Source: Bacteroidota bacterium
GTDB lineage: Bacteria > Bacteroidota > Ignavibacteria > Ignavibacteriales > Ignavibacteriaceae
NCBI GenBank assembly: GCA_021815405.1
Contig: JAKAGV010000012.1
Span: 112,335-176,334, forward strand
Reading direction: 5' to 3'
DNA: 64,000 nucleotides
The notes under the pieces were generated by a model. That model was not told the DNA's origin. It made no database searches and saw nothing but the letters and a program-made list of their open reading frames with translations. A program made the translations under genes and the position numbers. This document shows positions 26,750 through 34,258 of the stretch, in pieces; the first letter of the stretch is position 1, and the number at the start of each line of letters is the position of its first letter.

Positions 26750-27883
26750 TTGAGAGAGAAAGTCCGTTTCATATTTGTAGACCTCTTGCGCGGCTGGGCG
26801 CTGCTTGTTATGATCGAGGTCCATATCTTCAACGTTATGCTGATGCCTGCCCTAAAAGAAACGGCATGGTTTACAATCTTAAATTTTATCAATGGTCTTG
26901 TAGCGCCTTCATTCCTTTTTATTTCAGGATTCGCATTCGCCATCTCAACACGCGGTAAATCCGATGAGCTGCGTAAGTTTAATTATGCCTTCTGGAAAAA
27001 AATCGGAAGGATAGGTTTAATTATTCTTGCGGGATATTCCCTTCATCTTCCCATTCTTTCACTGAGAAGATTGATGAATTTTTACGCCAGAGATGTGGTT
27101 ATCAAATTTTACAATGTTGACATCCTCCAATGCATTGGCTTTGGTCTGCTGCTTTTGGTTTTACTAAAATTGATCATCGAGAAAGAAAAGATTTACAATT
27201 ATGTTCTTCTGACTTTGACAGTTGTGGTTGTCGTTTTAACTCCGCTTTTTTGGAAAATTAATTTTGCCGGATTCATGCCTGTTGCTTTGGCAAATTATTT
27301 TAATACGATGAACGGCTCTTACTTTCCGCTTTTCCCGTGGCTTGGATTTCTACTTGCCGGTGCGGTTACATGTAAATTTTATCTTGATGCACGAGAAAAT
27401 AATCGTGAGAAAAATTTTGTTAACTTAATTATGGGTGCGGGAATTATTGTGGCATTATCAGGACATATTCTTCTTTCTGAATTTGTAAATCTCCAATCTC
27501 TATCCATTTCGCCGCAGCCGGTTTTCTTTTTTCAGCGGCTTGGCTATGTAATATTCTTATTAGGTTTGTGCTGGCATTATGCCGAACTGCGGCAGACAAG
27601 AGCTTCTTTCGTGCTGGATGTCGGTCGCGAATCGCTGCTTGTTTACTGGCTTCATCTGCAGATTATTTATAGACATTTCTGGGATGATACAAGCATTGCT
27701 ACAATTTTCGGCGGAAAGTTTTATCCGCTTCAATGTATTGCCGCAACTTTACTGCTTGCACTTGTAATGATCGGAATTGCTAAGTTGTGGAGGAATATAA
27801 AGACAAAGCATAAAACCTTTGCTGCAGATTTTACTGTGGGATTGGTTGGTTTATGCATTGTAATATTTTTAATTGGGTTCTAA
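26750..27883 (+). CDS. DUF1624 / heparan-alpha-glucosaminide N-acetyltransferase-like membrane protein
   Basis: 377 residues, about ten membrane helices. The N-terminus RFIFVDLLRGWALLVMIEVH with LRG and HIFN, and later VLDVGRESLLVYWLHL, are the hallmarks of DUF1624/YeiB-like acyltransferase membrane proteins. The family is thought to move acyl groups across the membrane onto sugars; substrates in bacteria are mostly unknown. The start codon is TTG (26750-26752), with no strong ribosome-binding site. It is transcribed opposite to the redox cluster. Confidence 0.82.
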   Translation: MREKVRFIFVDLLRGWALLVMIEVHIFNVMLMPALKETAWFTILNFINGLVAPSFLFISGFAFAISTRGKSDELRKFNYAFWKKIGRIGLIILAGYSLHLPILSLRRLMNFYARDVVIKFYNVDILQCIGFGLLLLVLLKLIIEKEKIYNYVLLTLTVVVVVLTPLFWKINFAGFMPVALANYFNTMNGSYFPLFPWLGFLLAGAVTCKFYLDARENNREKNFVNLIMGAGIIVALSGHILLSEFVNLQSLSISPQPVFFFQRLGYVIFLLGLCWHYAELRQTRASFVLDVGRESLLVYWLHLQIIYRHFWDDTSIATIFGGKFYPLQCIAATLLLALVMIGIAKLWRNIKTKHKTFAADFTVGLVGLCIVIFLIGF

Positions 27884-27993
27884 GTTTTAATTATGTCTTT
27901 ATAAACTGATATGCTCTTCTTAATCTTTATCAAATTATTACGATTAGGAGTAAGAGCAAGAAGATTTTAAGAGTTTGTATTATCAATACAAAA

Positions 27994-28470
27994 CTATTTA
28001 ATATAGATATGTTTCCCTTCAACTTTGGTTATTCTTTCTTTATAATCTATCAACTCCCTGGAATAATCAGAGGACATAAGAGGAGATGAAATTATAAAAT
28101 CTGCCGAAGCGCGATTACATGCAACCGGAATATTATAAACAACAGCAATTCTAAGGAGAGCCTTAACATCCGGATCGTGAGGCATCGGTTCTAGGGGGTC
28201 CCAGAAGAAAATCAAAAAATCAATTTCACCTTCGGCAATTTTAGCACCGGTCTGCAAGTCGCCGCCAAGCGGTCCGCTTCTAAATTTGGTAATGGGCAGT
28301 TGAAGTTCATTTTCGATTAAGCTGCCTGTAGTACCGGTACCAAACAACTCATGTTCTGCAAGCATTTCACGGTTATATTTTGCCCATTCAAGAAGATCAA
28401 GTTTCCTGTTGTCATGGGCTATTAGTGCGATTCGTTTTTTCTTCGTCATATTAATTACTGTCTTATCCAT
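27994..28470 (-). CDS. mgsA: Methylglyoxal synthase
   Basis: 158 residues. [49 protein letters not shown] and [20 protein letters not shown] match methylglyoxal synthase end to end, including the catalytic aspartate in GPLGGD and the phosphate-binding GTTG. The enzyme converts dihydroxyacetone phosphate to methylglyoxal, a phosphate-releasing bypass of lower glycolysis. Two in-frame ATGs (codons 1 and 8) are possible starts. It appears to be a single-gene unit. Confidence 0.95.
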   Translation of the reverse strand: MDKTVINMTKKKRIALIAHDNRKLDLLEWAKYNREMLAEHELFGTGTTGSLIENELQLPITKFRSGPLGGDLQTGAKIAEGEIDFLIFFWDPLEPMPHDPDVKALLRIAVVYNIPVACNRASADFIISSPLMSSDYSRELIDYKERITKVEGKHIYIK

Positions 28471-28817
28471 TAATAAATTCCTTCGATTTTTGTGCGTAGA
28501 AAGATAATTATTGGATGTTTTGCAAGCAACCAGTTGAATTACCGAGTAGATGGAAAAACCCGAGAAGTAATTTCCTCAAATCCGATATAGAAAAATAATC
28601 GGATAAATAAAAGAGGGAAAAATTAAGATTTGCCTAAAAGAATAAAAGTGTCAAAGCTATTTGGGATGTTCAAACTTCATTTTCATTAAATCGAGACTTG
28701 CTGCTAAAACCAAATAGTATTTTAATGTTCGTTAAGATAATGAGTTCCCCTGAGTGAAATAGATGTCCGTATAAAAATCATTTAATCATAAAATATTCAA
28801 GATAGAACTCTACTTGT
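28471..28817. other. Gap between methylglyoxal synthase and the IS1380 remnant
   Basis: 347 bp of AT-rich sequence without a credible open frame. One end of the IS1380 element should be here, but I could not identify its inverted repeat. Confidence 0.4.
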
Positions 28818-29395
28818 TCAACTTGGCTTGGGAGAAAGAGTATATCGGAGATATGCTGATTCAATCAGCCGGTATTTATCAATAGAGCTTACAATTTTAA
28901 TGAACAGTACTCTGCCGTGTTTAATGACCCTGGCGGGAAGATGAATCATCTTGTAACGGAAGGTTTTTATAGATGCCTTTAGATAGTCATCAAAAAAAGT
29001 ATCCCTCTTAAGTAACTGAAGAAGATTGGCGGCAAGTATACCAGTTGTAAAATACATTGCGTTTGCACTGAACTGTCCGCATGGTAAATGATCTAAAGAG
29101 CACTGATGCTTTAACTCTCCAATGCTTTTCTCCATTTGTCCTCTCATTTGATGTGTAAGGATAACTTGATTTGTACTGTGGGTCTGTTGAGATAAGTTTG
29201 TCAGGATAGCCCAGTACCGGTATTCCGAACAATCGAATATATCCAATTGTGTTTTCTTCTCACGTTTAACAACTAGATGGGAGGTCTTCCTTTTTCCAAT
29301 GAAAGTATAATCAATCTCTGCAATCTCATAACTCATTTTCTTCCCATCCTCATCCCATCCACGCTGCCAGGCTTCCAAAGGTATCTCGTTAATTC
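28818..29395 (-). pseudogene. IS1380-family transposase, C-terminal remnant
   Basis: The frame (longest ATG part 28818-29378, 186 residues) reads upstream in frame to RINEIPLEAWQRGWDEDGKK before meeting the ISL3 end at 29396. ALEGTxxxxIG-style content is absent, but IDYTFIGKRKTSHLVVKRE, YRYWAILTNL, MRGQMEKSIGELKH and CGQFSANAMYFTTGILAANL are the C-terminal half of IS1380-type DDE transposases (usually about 430 residues), including the catalytic E in the EKSIGELK helix. The N-terminal half is missing and is not found on the other side of the ISL3 element, so this is a deleted, non-functional copy. Confidence 0.75.
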
Positions 29396-30712
29396 GGGTC
29401 TATGTCGAAAATAGTGGGTAATCATATTTGAGTTTACCAGCGACAAAATAAATCATATTGATAAAGTTGTTTATGTTTCTAAATCCTCTTGCTCTTCTTT
29501 TAGCCAATTGAATTTTAGAATTTATGCCTTCTAAAATACCATTAGAGATTTTGGAGTTGATGTAGTTAATAATCCCAGTCCAATGAGCATTAAGGGTGTT
29601 AACAAACTTCTTAAAGTGAACTATAGCAGAATCCTCAACTAAATCACACCAATAGGTAAGAAAAGAAACGGCTTCTTCGAAGTCGGAGAAATTCCAAAAA
29701 TCATTAAATAGTTCTTTGAGCCGATATGCCTCACCAACTTTAGGATAAAGTTCAATTAATTCTTCTCTCTGCTCCTTCTGACTTTCAGAAAGATGTTTGT
29801 TGCTTTTTAAGAAGGTATACTTATGACCTTTGAGATATTCATGTTCTCGTCTTTCATCTTTTCTTACTTTGTCCATTGCTTCTTTTAGGAGTTTTACAAT
29901 ATGAAAACGATCAAATGTAATTTTAGCTTTAGGAAAAGTATTACTAATACCTGCAATAAAAGCCGGGGACATATCAATGCTTACTTGTTCTATCTTATCG
30001 GGCGAAACTTCTTTTTTAATTAAGTGTTCTCCAAGCCTATCAATTGTTTTTTCATCTTTTCCTTCGGTTACAAAAAGGACTCTTCTTTCATGAAGGTCGA
30101 CAGCAACAGTTACATAATCATGTCCTTTTTTACGTGATGTTTCATCTATACCAATAGAGCTTACTCCGGATTGTTCGTCTTTGCTTAATGCAAGGTTTAT
30201 GAAGTAATTAAAAATTGTCCATATTCGCTTCGGATATACCTTGAATATATCTGCCGCTTTATTGACGGGCATTTCGTTTTCCATTAGAAGCATAGCGAAG
30301 GCTTCAAATAATAGTGTAAATCCGCTGTTCGGACGAGCCCAGGGCACTTCTACATTTTGAACTTTTCCATCGCTTGTTTTTATTCTCGGAACTCTTGCAT
30401 GTAGGTAACATTCATGTTCAAAAAAAATCAAGTGCTGCCAGCTTCTTCTTATCGTATCGTGCATATTACATTCTTCTCCGTTTTTGTCCTTAAATTTTGA
30501 TCCTGTTACAAAATCTAGATATATGTTTAATTGTCTTTTACCCTGGCTTATGTTCTTAAATTCTAATTTGGTTATTAACCATGGGGGTCGTAATCCTATT
30601 GCCATTTTAAATAATTCTTCTGTGTTCAATTTCTTCTGCCTATTTATTATTTCTTTTTTGATTGCCTAAGCTAACTATCATTTTTTTACCCACTATAAAT
30701 GACATAGAACCA
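29396..30712 (-). mobile_element. ISL3-family insertion sequence, apparently complete
   Basis: 1317 bp bounded by 26-bp imperfect inverted repeats: left end GGGTCTATGTCG...ATAGTGGGTAA and right end (read inward) GGTTCTATGTCA...ATAGTGGGTAA, differing at about five positions. The single transposase is intact. No 8-bp target duplication is visible (left flank GTTAATTC, right flank AAAAAACC), consistent with a deletion next to the element that also removed half of the IS1380 transposase. Confidence 0.8.
29400..30629 (-). CDS. ISL3-family transposase
   Basis: 409 residues: N-terminal zinc-finger-like/HTH part (HECYLHARVPRIKTSDGK, WARPNSGFTLLFEAFAMLL) and a DDE_Tnp_ISL3 catalytic domain. The acidic residues lie in SSIGIDETSRKKGHDYVTV, EQVSIDMSPAFIAG and ISNGILEGINSKIQLAKRRA, the last with the typical RRARGFRN tail. 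It is full length for the family and has no frameshift, so the element may still be able to move. The stop codon lies within the left inverted repeat. Confidence 0.92.
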   Translation of the reverse strand: MNTEELFKMAIGLRPPWLITKLEFKNISQGKRQLNIYLDFVTGSKFKDKNGEECNMHDTIRRSWQHLIFFEHECYLHARVPRIKTSDGKVQNVEVPWARPNSGFTLLFEAFAMLLMENEMPVNKAADIFKVYPKRIWTIFNYFINLALSKDEQSGVSSIGIDETSRKKGHDYVTVAVDLHERRVLFVTEGKDEKTIDRLGEHLIKKEVSPDKIEQVSIDMSPAFIAGISNTFPKAKITFDRFHIVKLLKEAMDKVRKDERREHEYLKGHKYTFLKSNKHLSESQKEQREELIELYPKVGEAYRLKELFNDFWNFSDFEEAVSFLTYWCDLVEDSAIVHFKKFVNTLNAHWTGIINYINSKISNGILEGINSKIQLAKRRARGFRNINNFINMIYFVAGKLKYDYPLFST

Positions 30713-31019
30713 AAAAACCAATCAACTTTCCAAATACACTTCATATTACTTTAGATGTATAATTCTTTATTCTTAGCTCTTTCATAATTCAAAATTCCTT
30801 GTTCATTATTCAATTTTTATTTTCCACAAACAACTACCAACCATCAAACCCAACCCTAACAAGCCTCTGACAAGCCTGAACTCCGCCTCATTAATCTTTA
30901 GCCTTAACCTATTTTTCTTTGTAGTTTTTTTTCCTTCCTCACAACTACAGTGAACCCATAAAACCTTCAACTTATCATTGCACCGTGTTCTTAATTCATA
31001 ATTAAAAAAAGGAGCCCTT

Positions 31020-31703
31020 ATGGCAATCCTGAATGGTAACGTAATCGGTAATCTCAGCGGCAGATTAGGTAATCTTTCTGCAAGAACAGTAGAAGGCAAA
31101 ACAATCTTAGCTGCCCGCCCCTCAAGCTTCAATGTCAACTACGACCCCGCTGTTGTAGAAATTAGACAAAAGTTTGCTGTAACAGCAAACCTCTCAAAGA
31201 ATATTTTATCACTTCCAACCCTTTCCGAAATATGGAAAACAGTTAAGGGTTCTGGTATTACTGTATTCAATACAATCTTCAAAAGTAACTTTGCTTATTC
31301 TGCAACTGATAAACCAACTGATAGCAATATCATCACTCCTGCCGGTTTCAGCTTACCCGCAGATACTGTTGTGGTTGATACTGACAAAGTCACTGCTTCA
31401 ATTAATGCCCTTAATACTGTGGCTATCTTTTCCGCAGATGAAGTTAATCTTTCTGCAAATGCTCTAGTATGCTTTTATACTCCTGGTAATCCGGATGACG
31501 AGCCGTATCAGATAATTGCACTTTCCAAAGAAGTAGCAAATTTTAACTTCACGCAGTTATACAGTCTTCAACTGGACTTTGACGTCAAGCAGAAACTTAT
31601 AGCGTCAAAATATACAAAGAGCATTTTATTGCTCAGTGTTGCTTCCAAAACCGCTAATGGAAAAGTAGTTCAATATTCTTCTATATATCCAAAAGCAAGC
31701 TAA
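31020..31703 (+). CDS. DUF6266-like protein
   Basis: 227 residues beginning MAILNGNVIGNLSGRLGNLSARTVEGKTILAARP, read in two halves (MAILNGNVIGNLSGRLGN and SARTVEGKTILAARP). The pattern G.SG..GN....G....R.RP followed by a helix and beta-strands resembles DUF6266 proteins of Bacteroidetes, whose role is unknown. AAAGGAG lies 7 nt before the ATG, and a strong terminator follows at 31731, so it is a single-gene unit. It has no signal peptide. The 307-bp gap before it (30713-31019) contains no other feature except its promoter region. Confidence 0.55.
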   Translation: MAILNGNVIGNLSGRLGNLSARTVEGKTILAARPSSFNVNYDPAVVEIRQKFAVTANLSKNILSLPTLSEIWKTVKGSGITVFNTIFKSNFAYSATDKPTDSNIITPAGFSLPADTVVVDTDKVTASINALNTVAIFSADEVNLSANALVCFYTPGNPDDEPYQIIALSKEVANFNFTQLYSLQLDFDVKQKLIASKYTKSILLLSVASKTANGKVVQYSSIYPKAS

Positions 31704-31730
31704 TAAGTTCTTAGTTTATTTTTCCTTCCC

Positions 31731-31760
31731 AAAGCCTCGATATTTATCGGGGCTTTTTTA
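31731..31760 (+). terminator. Intrinsic terminator after the DUF6266-like gene
   Basis: AAAGCCTCGATA / TATCGGGGCTTT stem with one G-T pair, followed by a T-run (TTTTTTATT), 28 bp past the stop codon. Confidence 0.85.
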
Positions 31761-32287
31761 TTATGGTTCTATTGACCTCCTTCACCCCGCTTTAGCGGGG
31801 TTCGTAAAAATCCCTCATTCCGTTTCCCTTCATTCGGAAAAATTAATTGTCATAATACCTTACATCTTTAGTTCTAACAAACCTCCGCTCTATTTTCGCT
31901 CATTCCATTCCTTGACGGCTCTCGCCGTCAATCACTACATTCGCTCAATACAGCTCTCATATATCTTAACCTTTGGCGTCTTTCAGTGCAGCTATGTCGT
32001 TGCCGCTCCATAACTGCAAGCATACATTACTTTGCATTTGTGGTTCTGTCTATCCTCCGTCCTGCTTCTTTCGCTTCATTTACTTGTCCCGGCTATTCGG
32101 GGCAACTATTCCGCTCAGTCAGCAAGGCTCTCATCTAATCATCACGTTATGCACCTTTTTGAATGCAGCTATTCCTCCCGAAAGCTTTTGGGGTCAATAC
32201 CTGCAGACTCAAACATTACTTTTCCTTATCAATCAAAACAAAACATATTTTCCAATATTGTATGGTGCTCCTATCGTCGTACCTGTT
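31761..32287. other. Non-coding stretch before the long palindrome
   Basis: No believable gene. A hairpin CACCCCGC-ttta-GCGGGGTT lies near 31783-31804, and short words such as CATTCGGCTC/TTCGCTCATT recur. Open frames here have the composition of chance frames (no start signal, no recognisable protein pattern). Confidence 0.4.
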
Positions 32288-32555
32288 AGAATATATTTTG
32301 CCCGCCGGATTCAAGCTTGGTCTTATCTTAACATTATCATAAGACGGGCAAGGGTATATGAAACAAAGCAGCAGCAAAAGGGACAAAAGTTTTTACCACA
32401 CTCTTTCCGTATTCTTTAGTTGTATTCGGCAAAAACTTTCACCCTTTTTCTTAACGCTGCTTTGCCCTTGCCTGCCTTCTTCATCTTATCGTAACACCAC
32501 AACCTCATCTTAGCATCTTTTCGCAAAGGCAATTAATAGGCGGGCAAAATATTTT
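32288..32555. repeat. Long imperfect palindrome (about 270 bp)
   Basis: Outer arms ATATTTTGCCCGCC (about 32292-32308) and GGCGGGCAAAATAT (32538-32552). Inside, GTCTTAT/ATAAGAC forms a small hairpin. The stretch GGCAAGGG...CAAAGCAGC...AAAGGG...AAAGTTTTTACC pairs with GGCAAAAACTTT...CCCTTTTT...GCTGCTTTG-CCCTTGCC further right. The two halves are inverted near-copies of each other. It is followed at 32613 by a SymE-like gene. Confidence 0.6.
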
Positions 32556-32612
32556 TTTTTGCGGGGGCAGTGTGCCGCAATCTATGATTGATTAAAATGA
32601 AAGGATGACAAT

Positions 32613-32792
32613 ATGAAGGTTTACGAGAGCAGCCACCCAACGAGGCGGGAATTCAAAAAGGTTCCGCAAATCAAAATAAAAAATTATAAGCTGGAAGAAT
32701 CTGGTTTTCTTATTGGCAAAGAATTTAGAGTAATCTACTGTACCAACAAAATAGTTTTAGAAATCATTGAAGAAACAAAAGTAAATTCTTAA
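32613..32792 (+). CDS. SymE-like small protein (59 residues)
   Basis: ATG at 32613-32615, TAA at 32790-32792. The protein reads MKVYESSHPTRREFKKVPQI then KIKNYKLEESGFLIGKEFRV and IYCTNKIVLEII. The pattern P.I.L.G.WLE.AGF.IG..V.V....G.I.I is that of the SymE family, SpoVT/AbrB-like swapped-hairpin proteins that act as toxins repressed by an antisense RNA in E. coli. AAGGATGACAAT upstream gives a plausible start region. The palindrome ending 58 bp upstream might hold a regulatory RNA; that is inference. Confidence 0.6.
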   Translation: MKVYESSHPTRREFKKVPQIKIKNYKLEESGFLIGKEFRVIYCTNKIVLEIIEETKVNS

Positions 32793-33013
32793 CTTTAGAT
32801 GGAAGTTATAAAAACCGTTTATGTTAAATTCAAATTATCAAATCAGTAATGTTAGTTTCAAAATAAAATTGTTAACGGTTTTCAGTTTATTATTTTCAAA
32901 CACATTACAAAATATTGAATTGTTCTACCCAAAAGAATCAAAGATCGGTACAAAGGTCGGTACACAGTCGGTACAAAGCTCGTGTGGAATCATAAGAGTC
33001 TTTAAAATAAAAA

Positions 33014-33038
33014 ATGCGAAATGTTTTCAATTTCGCAT
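33014..33038 (-). terminator. Terminator of the displaced tRNA 3' end
   Basis: Perfect 9-bp stem ATGCGAAAT / ATTTCGCAT with a 7-nt loop; on the minus strand it is followed by TTTTTTATTTT. It stands 5 bp beyond the tRNA 3' end, as expected for the original tRNA terminator. Confidence 0.8.
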
Positions 33039-33046
33039 CATTTTCG

Positions 33047-33089
33047 TGCACCCTGCGGGACTCGAACCCGCGACCTGCTGATTAAGAGT
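33047..33089 (-). other. tRNA-Lys 3' fragment, probable attachment site of the integrative element
   Basis: On the minus strand, ACTCTTAATCAGCAGGTC then GCGGGTTCGAGTCCCGC and AGGGTGCA make the anticodon loop 3' part (CTCTTAA, anticodon CTT), variable loop, perfect T-arm and acceptor 3' strand of a tRNA-Lys(CTT). The 5' half (which should start GCACCCT) is absent to the right, where the sequence is unrelated. Such a displaced 3' half is what an integrase leaves when its element enters a tRNA gene, and an integrase gene follows 90 bp away. The intact tRNA should lie at the other element end, outside this window. Confidence 0.75.
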
Positions 33090-33178
33090 AATCAGGATTC
33101 TATACCTTTTTACTCTGTAAATTGAGTTTTTTGGAGTAACTCCATACATAGTCCATACAGGCGGAAGGAGTTATTAAA

Positions 33179-34210
33179 ATGTATCTAACAAAAAACAACA
33201 AGTCGCCTTTTTATCAAATCGTTCATTTTCCTAATGGAAAGCGAACAACCGTTTCAACCCGTACAGCTAATTTACAAGAATCTTACCGGGTATTAGCAAA
33301 TTTTTCTAATGGATTTTTTGACCCGCAAAATGTACTGCAACAGAAGCAGACTAAAAATGTTTTACTCTCGAAATTTTGCGATGAGTATATTGAATATACG
33401 AGTGCTACAAAATCAAAAAGCTATCTATCATCCGTCAAGCTCTCGTTCAAAATGCTAATTGATTTTACAGGTGATGTTTCATTAATTCGGCTAGATGTCC
33501 GCTTACTTGATAAATTCATAATAACAACTTTTTCCAGAACACAGCGGGGTACAAGCCTTTATTATCGGACTCTAAAGGCAGCATTTAGCAAAGCTGTAAT
33601 TTGGGATTACCTTTCAGATAATCCATTAAAGAAAGTTAAGGTTCCTAAAATTACAAAGTCTTTTCCTGTTTTTATTTCAGCTACGGAATTTCAAATTATT
33701 CTTAACAACACAAAATATGAATTCTTGAAGAATCTTTTCACAACTGCTTTTTATACGGGAATGCGATTAGGAGAATTACTTAACATGAAATGGAGCTGGA
33801 TAGATTTTGAACAAAATGTAATTAATGTTCAATGCTCGGAATCTTTCACCACCAAAAGTAAAAAAGATAGAATTATTCCAATTTGTCAAACTCTTAGAAA
33901 TGTTCTGCTCAATCAATTTCCAAAAGTTATTGATGTTGACAAAAACAATTTTGTTTTCACTCGCATTCCTGGTATTAAATTAAATGAAGATTTCGTAAGC
34001 AAACAATTTAAAAAATCAGTCCGTGCAGCTGGCCTAAACAATAAAATTCATTTTCACACTTTACGTCATTCATTCGCTTCTATGTTAGTTCAACGCGGTG
34101 TTTCTCTATATGTCGTAAAAGAATTATTAGGTCATGAAGACTTGAGCACTACTCAAATTTATTCTCATCTTCAAAGTCAGAATTTAAAGGATGCATTAAA
34201 TCTTCTCTAA
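33179..34210 (+). CDS. Tyrosine recombinase (integrase) next to the tRNA attachment site
   Basis: 343 residues: N-terminal SAM-like core-binding domain (about 60-160) and catalytic domain with TGMRLGELL (first Arg), HTLRHSFASML (His-x-x-Arg), LGHEDLSTTQIYSHL (His and nucleophile Tyr). AAGGAG sits 8 nt before the ATG. These enzymes join element and chromosome att sites by single-strand exchanges. Its place immediately inside the tRNA 3' fragment marks it as the integrase of the island. Confidence 0.93.
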   Translation: MYLTKNNKSPFYQIVHFPNGKRTTVSTRTANLQESYRVLANFSNGFFDPQNVLQQKQTKNVLLSKFCDEYIEYTSATKSKSYLSSVKLSFKMLIDFTGDVSLIRLDVRLLDKFIITTFSRTQRGTSLYYRTLKAAFSKAVIWDYLSDNPLKKVKVPKITKSFPVFISATEFQIILNNTKYEFLKNLFTTAFYTGMRLGELLNMKWSWIDFEQNVINVQCSESFTTKSKKDRIIPICQTLRNVLLNQFPKVIDVDKNNFVFTRIPGIKLNEDFVSKQFKKSVRAAGLNNKIHFHTLRHSFASMLVQRGVSLYVVKELLGHEDLSTTQIYSHLQSQNLKDALNLL

Positions 34211-34258
34211 TTTATTTGGACACTTGGACACTTTAAAAACCACTTTGCAGCCCAAACC

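Noticed and set aside
26750..26943. 65-codon minus-strand frame over the DUF1624 start
   Set aside because: The plus-strand frame has a clear membrane-protein pattern with family motifs; the minus frame is a shadow.
30806..31138. 110-codon minus-strand frame overlapping the DUF6266-like gene
   Set aside because: The plus-strand gene has a good ribosome site and a terminator; the minus frame has no recognisable pattern.
31980..32150. Possible integron attC site (CCATAAC ... GTTATGC)
   Set aside because: The ends do not fit RYYYAAC/GTTRRRY well, the interior is not self-complementary, and no integron integrase is seen.
31973..32419. 148-codon open frame before and into the long palindrome
   Set aside because: It runs into the inverted-repeat structure, has a chance-like composition, no ribosome site and no recognisable protein pattern.
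32821..33081. 86-codon open frame ending FVHPAGLEPATC
   Set aside because: The ending is the well-known false translation of the antisense strand of a tRNA 3' end; it lies on the tRNA-Lys fragment and terminator and has no start signal.
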